From: an uncultured Spirochaetaceae bacterium
Lineage (GTDB): Bacteria; Spirochaetota; Spirochaetia; Treponematales; Treponemataceae
Reading direction: 5' to 3'
DNA: 17,523 bases
Assembly (NCBI GenBank): GCA_902773215.1
Contig: CACYDQ010000042.1
Location: 1-17,523 of the forward strand
Below, piece after piece: positions 13,721 to 17,523 of the stretch (positions are counted from its first letter, which is position 1; every line of letters starts with the position of its first letter). A program made the translations under genes and the position numbers. The notes below the pieces were generated by a model. The model saw only the letters and a program-made list of their open reading frames with translations. It was not told where the DNA came from and ran no database searches.

Positions 13721-15138
13721 TTCCTGAATTCCTTCGCTTTTCTCATGGCGTACATGATGACCTTGCCCGAAATGCGGGCAAAGCCGCTCCCTTCTTCCGC
13801 GTCCCTGTCCGCGACAAGGGGCATGGAACGGAGCTCGCTGTCACCGAGCCAGTAATGTATGGTTCCGTACTGCTCGCCGCATCTTACGCCGCCCAGTATC
13901 ATGTCGGGAATGTCTGCCGTCACGTACACCGAGGAAGCCGCCGCGGTCGGGGAGTCCTGGTCCATAATCGGCACGGTGAAGGTTTCGTCCAAGGCGGGAA
14001 CAAGGCGGACCGCGGTCTCCTTGCTGCCAAGGAGGGCGACCGTCCAGGCGTGCTCCTCGTCCGTATTCCTGTCGCCGTGGTAGTCCGCGAATGAGGAGAA
14101 GGCGTAGTTGAAGAGCTTCATGTTGTCCTCCACCCGGTACTTGTTCCCTTCCGCAGTCCCCTTTCCCGGGCCGCGCAGGGTGACGGCGAGGAAGCGGGTT
14201 CCGTTCTGCTCGGCGGTCACGCTGATGTTGTAGCCGCTCTCCTCGATAAAGCCCGTCTTGAGTCCATCACAGCCCTTCAGCTGTCCGAGCAGCTTGTTCG
14301 TGTTCTTCTGCGTGTAGGTCAGATTCCGTCCGGAAGCAAGTTCTGCCGCGCTCATGTTCCGCCTGAGCGGGTAACTCAGGGACTCCCGGGAATGGAATTC
14401 CCGCAGGGCGAAGGGGAAGCGCTTGATATATGCGAGGGCGAAGGAGGCGAATTCCCGCGCGGTCGTCACATTGTCCGCGCTGTAGCCCGAGGATTCGACA
14501 AAGTGGGTATGCGTCAGCCCGAGTTCCTGCACGGCGGCATTCATCCTGCTGACGAACGCTTCCATGCTGCCCGCGATGTAGTAGGCGCAGGCTATGGACG
14601 CGTCGTTACCGCTCGCTATGGCAAGGCCCAGGAGCAGCTCGCGCAGGGTGACGCGCTCGCCTTCGGCAAGACCCATCCGCGATGCGTCGGAAGGCAGGTT
14701 GACTGACCATGACTGGGGGGGGAGGGGGACCACGTCGTCAAGCGCGGCCTCCCCGTTCTGCACTGCCTGGAAGATGACGTACATCTCGACGATTTTGGTC
14801 AGGCTTGCCGGGGGGACAGGTTCGTCGGCGTTCTTCTCGTAGAGGATGCTGCCGCTCGCGGTGTCTATGATGATGGCAGAGCCTGCCCCCAGATCCAGGT
14901 CGGGCATCCCGCAGGGATACGGTAGGGGGGAAAGGTCCGTGGAAAGCCGCTCCGGGTAGCGCGCGTTCAGGCTTTCTTCCAGATACCGCTGCTGCGTCGC
15001 CGTCAGCGACGGCAGGGGCTGGACGGCAAGAATCTGCTTGGCTTCGCCGAAAAGGTATGCCCCCCATGCGGCAAGCAGGACAAGGAAAAGCAGTACGATG
15101 AGGAGGGGCAGGCAGCCCTGCTTCTTTTTGTCGCTCAT
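13717..15138 (-). CDS. dacA: D-alanyl-D-alanine carboxypeptidase (PBP5/DacA family, S11 peptidase)
   Basis: This 473-residue protein trims the terminal D-Ala from peptidoglycan stem peptides outside the inner membrane. A single hydrophobic segment (about 10-30) after a short basic N-terminus is an uncleaved anchor or signal peptide. The three active-site motifs of low-molecular-mass penicillin-binding proteins are in order: SLTK (112-115, with nucleophile S112), SGN (176-178) and KTG (294-296). ASGSILYEKNADEPVPPAS just before SLTK is typical of the family. About 100 residues after the catalytic domain form a diverged C-terminal part, ending in a basic helix. The gene overlaps aroC upstream and the lipoprotein gene downstream by 4 nt each (ATGA), so all three are probably translated from one message. 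Confidence 0.93.
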   Translation of the reverse strand: MSDKKKQGCLPLLIVLLFLVLLAAWGAYLFGEAKQILAVQPLPSLTATQQRYLEESLNARYPERLSTDLSPLPYPCGMPDLDLGAGSAIIIDTASGSILYEKNADEPVPPASLTKIVEMYVIFQAVQNGEAALDDVVPLPPQSWSVNLPSDASRMGLAEGERVTLRELLLGLAIASGNDASIACAYYIAGSMEAFVSRMNAAVQELGLTHTHFVESSGYSADNVTTAREFASFALAYIKRFPFALREFHSRESLSYPLRRNMSAAELASGRNLTYTQKNTNKLLGQLKGCDGLKTGFIEESGYNISVTAEQNGTRFLAVTLRGPGKGTAEGNKYRVEDNMKLFNYAFSSFADYHGDRNTDEEHAWTVALLGSKETAVRLVPALDETFTVPIMDQDSPTAAASSVYVTADIPDMILGGVRCGEQYGTIHYWLGDSELRSMPLVADRDAEEGSGFARISGKVIMYAMRKAKEFRK

Positions 15139-16193
15139 GCCCGTGCGCCCCTGTTACGGATAAGGCTGTCCGCCAGCACCAGGGCGGTCATCGCCTCTAT
15201 GACAGGGACAATCCTCGGGCAGAGGCAGACATCGTGCCGTCCTTCAATGAGGATGTCGCACTCATTGCCCGCCGTGTCCAGCGTCTCCTGCTTCATATAT
15301 ATAGAAGGAACCGGCTTGACCGCCGCCCGGAAGACAAGCTCGTCGCCATTGGAGATCCCTCCGAGGATGCCACCCGCATTGTTCGACTGGAAAGACGGCC
15401 CTTTGCGGATGGGGTCGTTGTTATCGCGCCCGGTGGAATCGGCGGCCTCGAAGCCCGAGCCGAACTCGATTCCCTTGACCGCCCCGATGCTGAGGATTGC
15501 ATGGGCAAGAAGTGCGTCCAGCTTGTCAAAGACCGGCTCGCCCAGACCCGCCGGGAGTCCGGCCGTCCGGCACTCCACGATGCCGCCCGCCGAGTTCCCC
15601 TCCGCGCGGAGCTTCTCTATTGCCTCCTGCATCCTGGCGGCGGCCTCAAGAGAGCATGCCCTGAGGGGATTCTTCTCTATGACGGAAAGGTCCGTCTCGC
15701 CGCACTCAATGCCCGCGGCCTTCTTTGTATATGCAGTTATGCGGATTCCGTATTTCGCAAGCAGCATCTTGGCGACCGCTCCGGCTGCGACGCGGGCCGC
15801 GGTCTCACGTCCGCTCGCCCTGCCGCCGCCCCGGTAGTCGCGGATGCCGTATTTCTCATGGTATGTATAGTCGGCGTGTCCCGGGCGGAATTTGTCCTTG
15901 ATGTTATTGTAGTCGCCCGACCGCTGGCTCGTGTTGCGTATCAGTATGGCGATGGCCGTCCCGGTCGTCCTGCCCTCGAAAACCCCGCTCAGGACCTCGG
16001 CGACATCGCCTTCCTTCCGCGTGGTGGCGGCCCCGCCCTGACCGGGCTTGCGCCTGTCCATCTCGGCCTGCAGAAAGCCCGCGTCCAGCTCCAGCCCCGC
16101 CGGGCATCCGTCGATGACGCAGCCCAGGGCCGCCCCGTGGCTTTCCCCGAATGTCGTTACCTTAAAAGCTTCTCCGAATGTGTTCCCTGCCAT
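15135..16193 (-). CDS. aroC: Chorismate synthase
   Basis: This 352-residue enzyme removes phosphate from EPSP to give chorismate, the last shared step to aromatic amino acids, and uses reduced FMN. The three family signatures are present: [19 protein letters not shown] (15-33), [20 protein letters not shown], and [17 protein letters not shown] near the C-terminus. RRKPGQG and [10 protein letters not shown], both FMN/substrate-binding segments, are intact. Length is normal for bacteria (350-370). The start is clear from the conserved [20 protein letters not shown], although no SD is visible. It lies 44 nt after the ankyrin-protein gene and overlaps dacA by 4 nt, so a shared transcript with the ankyrin gene is possible. 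Confidence 0.97.
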   Translation of the reverse strand: MAGNTFGEAFKVTTFGESHGAALGCVIDGCPAGLELDAGFLQAEMDRRKPGQGGAATTRKEGDVAEVLSGVFEGRTTGTAIAILIRNTSQRSGDYNNIKDKFRPGHADYTYHEKYGIRDYRGGGRASGRETAARVAAGAVAKMLLAKYGIRITAYTKKAAGIECGETDLSVIEKNPLRACSLEAAARMQEAIEKLRAEGNSAGGIVECRTAGLPAGLGEPVFDKLDALLAHAILSIGAVKGIEFGSGFEAADSTGRDNNDPIRKGPSFQSNNAGGILGGISNGDELVFRAAVKPVPSIYMKQETLDTAGNECDILIEGRHDVCLCPRIVPVIEAMTALVLADSLIRNRGARA

Positions 16194-16197
16194 ATCA

Positions 16198-16238
16198 GCT
16201 TGAGTGTAGCAGAATTACAGCCTTAGCTCAAGCAAGGC
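16198..16238 (-). other. Overlapping inverted repeats between the ankyrin gene and aroC
   Basis: GCTTGAG (16198-16204) pairs with CTCAAGC (16227-16233), and GCCTT (16220-16224) with AAGGC (16234-16238). The two stems share bases and exclude one another. No T run follows on the minus strand, so it is not a canonical terminator. It could affect access to the aroC start, which lacks an SD. Confidence 0.4.
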
Positions 16239-17161
16239 TAGTTCTTGGGAGGATATTTCTCCATCAGCTTGTCTATTCCGTTCTTCTTGAAGAGGTTGGC
16301 GTATCCCCTCGCGCTCATCCCCATGCTGTCCTGGATGTCGGGGTTTGCCCCGTTCGTCAGAAGGAGGTCCACAATCCGGTAGTCCCCGTTGCCGACCGCG
16401 AGGACGAGGATGGGCTGTCCGTCCGAGCTGACGACGGAAAGGTCGGCCCCCGCTTCTATGAGGTACTCGGTTATCTCGAAGTTCTTTCTCCACACCGCGT
16501 CCATGACCGGCGTGTAGCCCCTGTCATGGGAGACGGCGTTTATCTCGGCCCCGTTCTCAAGGAGCCACTTGACCTTGTCGAAGCAGTCGTTCCGTGCCGC
16601 GATGCAGAGCATGGGAACCCCTTCACCGTTGAGGGCGGAAGGAATCATGCCTGCGTTCAGGAAGAGCTCGCAGATGTCGGTCTTGTCCTTGGCAATGTAG
16701 TGGGCGAACATATCGCTCGTGAAGGGGATGCCCAGGGTCAGGAGCCTCTGCAGGGAGGAGAGCTGCCGTTCTTCCACCTCGAGGAGCTCATAGTTGTTCG
16801 TCACGTATTTGATCAGGCTGTTTATGTCATCGAAGCAACGGAAGAAGGTCTGCCCGTCCATCTGTATCTTCTCGTAGCGTTTCTCGTACTCGCCGCCCGT
16901 GTGGATGAAGGTCATCGTCTTTTCTCCGAGGAGCAGGCCCAGGAAGGATGCGTAGTCCGGGCTGGCCGCCATCTTGCAGGAGTCTATGACGATGCAGTGG
17001 GATGCCGACATGGCCTTGTGGACATCCTTGGTCAGGGATTCAATCCTGGAGTCCTGAGCCAAGAAGACCTCCACGTACTCGGCGTTCTTGGAGTCAAGGA
17101 AGTTCTCGACCAGGGAGAGGTTCTTGTCCAGCATGTCAGGGGCGACTATCATCCACTTCAT
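16238..17161 (-). CDS. Ankyrin-repeat protein with an uncharacterised N-terminal domain
   Basis: This 307-residue protein has no signal peptide or membrane segment, so it is probably cytosolic. Residues 1 to about 115 form an alpha/beta domain ([11 protein letters not shown], then [10 protein letters not shown] and MTFIHTGG) that looks loosely Rossmann- or TIR-like, but no catalytic Glu is evident and I do not assign a family. A helical link (about 115-150) follows. Ankyrin repeats are clear at about 180-211, 213-245 and 248-278, with weaker ones at 150-178 and 281-300; they carry the usual ALxxA and LLxxGADxN pattern ([30 protein letters not shown]). ATG 17161 is chosen because a TATAAT sits just upstream; the open frame continues to 17242, but that stretch spans the promoter. 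Partner proteins are unknown. Confidence 0.83.
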   Translation of the reverse strand: MKWMIVAPDMLDKNLSLVENFLDSKNAEYVEVFLAQDSRIESLTKDVHKAMSASHCIVIDSCKMAASPDYASFLGLLLGEKTMTFIHTGGEYEKRYEKIQMDGQTFFRCFDDINSLIKYVTNNYELLEVEERQLSSLQRLLTLGIPFTSDMFAHYIAKDKTDICELFLNAGMIPSALNGEGVPMLCIAARNDCFDKVKWLLENGAEINAVSHDRGYTPVMDAVWRKNFEITEYLIEAGADLSVVSSDGQPILVLAVGNGDYRIVDLLLTNGANPDIQDSMGMSARGYANLFKKNGIDKLMEKYPPKN

Positions 17162-17168
17162 ATAAGTA

Positions 17169-17197
17169 ATTATACCGCAAGGGAAGAAGTAAAACAA
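17169..17197 (-). promoter_or_regulatory. Promoter of the ankyrin gene (leaderless type)
   Basis: On the minus strand TTGTTT (17197-17192), a 17-nt spacer and a perfect TATAAT (17174-17169) end 7 nt before the ATG at 17161. Transcription would start at or within 2 nt of the start codon, and no SD exists. Confidence 0.6.
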
Positions 17198-17230
17198 GAA
17201 GAAATGTCCTGTTTCTTTTCTGTTTCTCTC

Positions 17231-17264
17231 TGTACTGTACATTTTCCTTGTTTTTTGCTAGACT
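17231..17264 (+). promoter_or_regulatory. Candidate carB promoter with palindrome TGTACTGTACA
   Basis: TGTACA (17236-17241), a 17-nt spacer and TAGACT (17259-17264, preceded by TG as in extended -10 elements) predict a start near 17271, about 5 nt before the ATG. The -35 lies within a perfect 11-bp palindrome, TGTACTGTACA (17231-17241), which could be an operator. Confidence 0.4.
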
Positions 17265-17275
17265 ATGGCTTTAGT

Positions 17276-17523
17276 ATGCCGTTAAATCCATCTATACATA
17301 AAGTCATGGTCATCGGGTCGGGACCGATCGTCATCGGTCAGGCCGCAGAATTTGACTATGCCGGAAGCCAGGCCTGCAAAGCCTTGAAGGAGCAGGGGCT
17401 TGAGGTTGTTCTTGTGAACTCCAACCCGGCCACCCTTATGACCGACCATTCCATGGCGGGACACATCTACATAGAGCCGCTTATCCCCGAGACGATAGAG
17501 CGGATAATCGAAAAAGAGAAACC
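17276..17523 (+). CDS. carB: Carbamoyl-phosphate synthase large subunit (N-terminal part, 3' truncated)
   Basis: Only the first 82 codons of about 1070 are inside the window. The enzyme makes carbamoyl phosphate from bicarbonate, ATP and ammonia for pyrimidine and arginine synthesis. [20 protein letters not shown] followed by [14 protein letters not shown] is the conserved start of the first carboxyphosphate domain, and [19 protein letters not shown] is equally diagnostic. ATG 17276 has no SD (GGCTTTAGT precedes it). The frame is open further upstream to a TTG, but conservation begins at HKVMVIG, so ATG is preferred. No carA lies upstream; the divergent neighbour is the ankyrin gene, 114 nt away. 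Confidence 0.95.
   Translation, partial: MPLNPSIHKVMVIGSGPIVIGQAAEFDYAGSQACKALKEQGLEVVLVNSNPATLMTDHSMAGHIYIEPLIPETIERIIEKEK

Noticed and set aside
15234..16226. Long plus-strand open frame opposite aroC
   Set aside because: Shadow of chorismate synthase, whose three signatures are intact on the other strand.
16198..16238. Terminator after the ankyrin gene
   Set aside because: The stems overlap and no T run follows on the minus strand; kept only as inverted repeats.
17199..17217. AAGAAA / TTTCTT inverted repeat upstream of the ankyrin promoter
   Set aside because: Low-complexity purine and pyrimidine tracts give short arms of this kind by chance.
17162..17242. N-terminal extension of the ankyrin protein (from MYSTERNRK)
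   Set aside because: It would be translated from DNA holding the -35 and -10, and conserved-looking sequence starts only at MKWMIVAP.

Overview
This is a GC-rich bacterial window with 14 protein-coding genes, two of them cut by the window edges. Gene content points to a spirochaete, most likely a Treponema-like host-associated or gut species. The reasons are the large two-domain cyclic-nucleotide-binding protein, a membrane class III adenylate cyclase, lipoproteins with long low-complexity tethers, and poly-A/T promoters set in an otherwise GC-rich sequence. The placement is inference from family resemblance; no 16S or other marker is present. I see no tRNA, rRNA, CRISPR array, insertion sequence or transposase.

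Layout, left to right. Positions 1-1345 (+): the 3' end of prfA (RF1) overlaps prmC, which encodes the methyltransferase that modifies the RF1 GGQ motif. Positions 1400-2698 (-): a regulator with two cNMP domains and a winged helix, with its own terminator. Positions 2824-3723 (+): a PHP-domain phosphoesterase whose start sits directly behind a run of 14 T. Positions 3720-5225 (-): a six-TM HAMP adenylate cyclase, convergent with the PHP gene and sharing a CTAG at the two stops. Positions 5317-5468: a 152-bp imperfect palindrome with 12-bp perfect inverted ends, containing an intrinsic terminator. Positions 5465-11232 (-): an operon for a CUT2-type (ribose-family) sugar ABC importer, in the order binding lipoprotein, permease, double ATPase, permease, then a RluC-like pseudouridine synthase. 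Positions 11459-13033 (+): gltX. Positions 13046-17161 (-): ankyrin protein, aroC, dacA and a lipoprotein; the last three overlap by 4 nt each. Positions 17276-17523 (+): the start of carB.

How the genes may work together: the adenylate cyclase has every catalytic residue of a class IIIb enzyme, and the neighbouring regulator has one intact cyclic-nucleotide pocket. A CRP-like motif (TGA-N6-TCACA core) inside an inverted repeat lies in the leader of the sugar-transport operon. A local cAMP circuit controlling sugar uptake is therefore a reasonable but untested hypothesis. The aroC-dacA-lipoprotein group looks like one translationally coupled transcript.

Most unusual non-coding signals: the 152-bp palindrome between rluC and the cyclase; the T14 tract that puts a well-placed start codon out of frame with the PHP gene; and three genes (cyclase, ankyrin protein, carB) with no Shine-Dalgarno and a -10 box only 5-11 nt before the start, suggesting leaderless mRNAs. 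No stretch longer than 300 bases lacks a gene.
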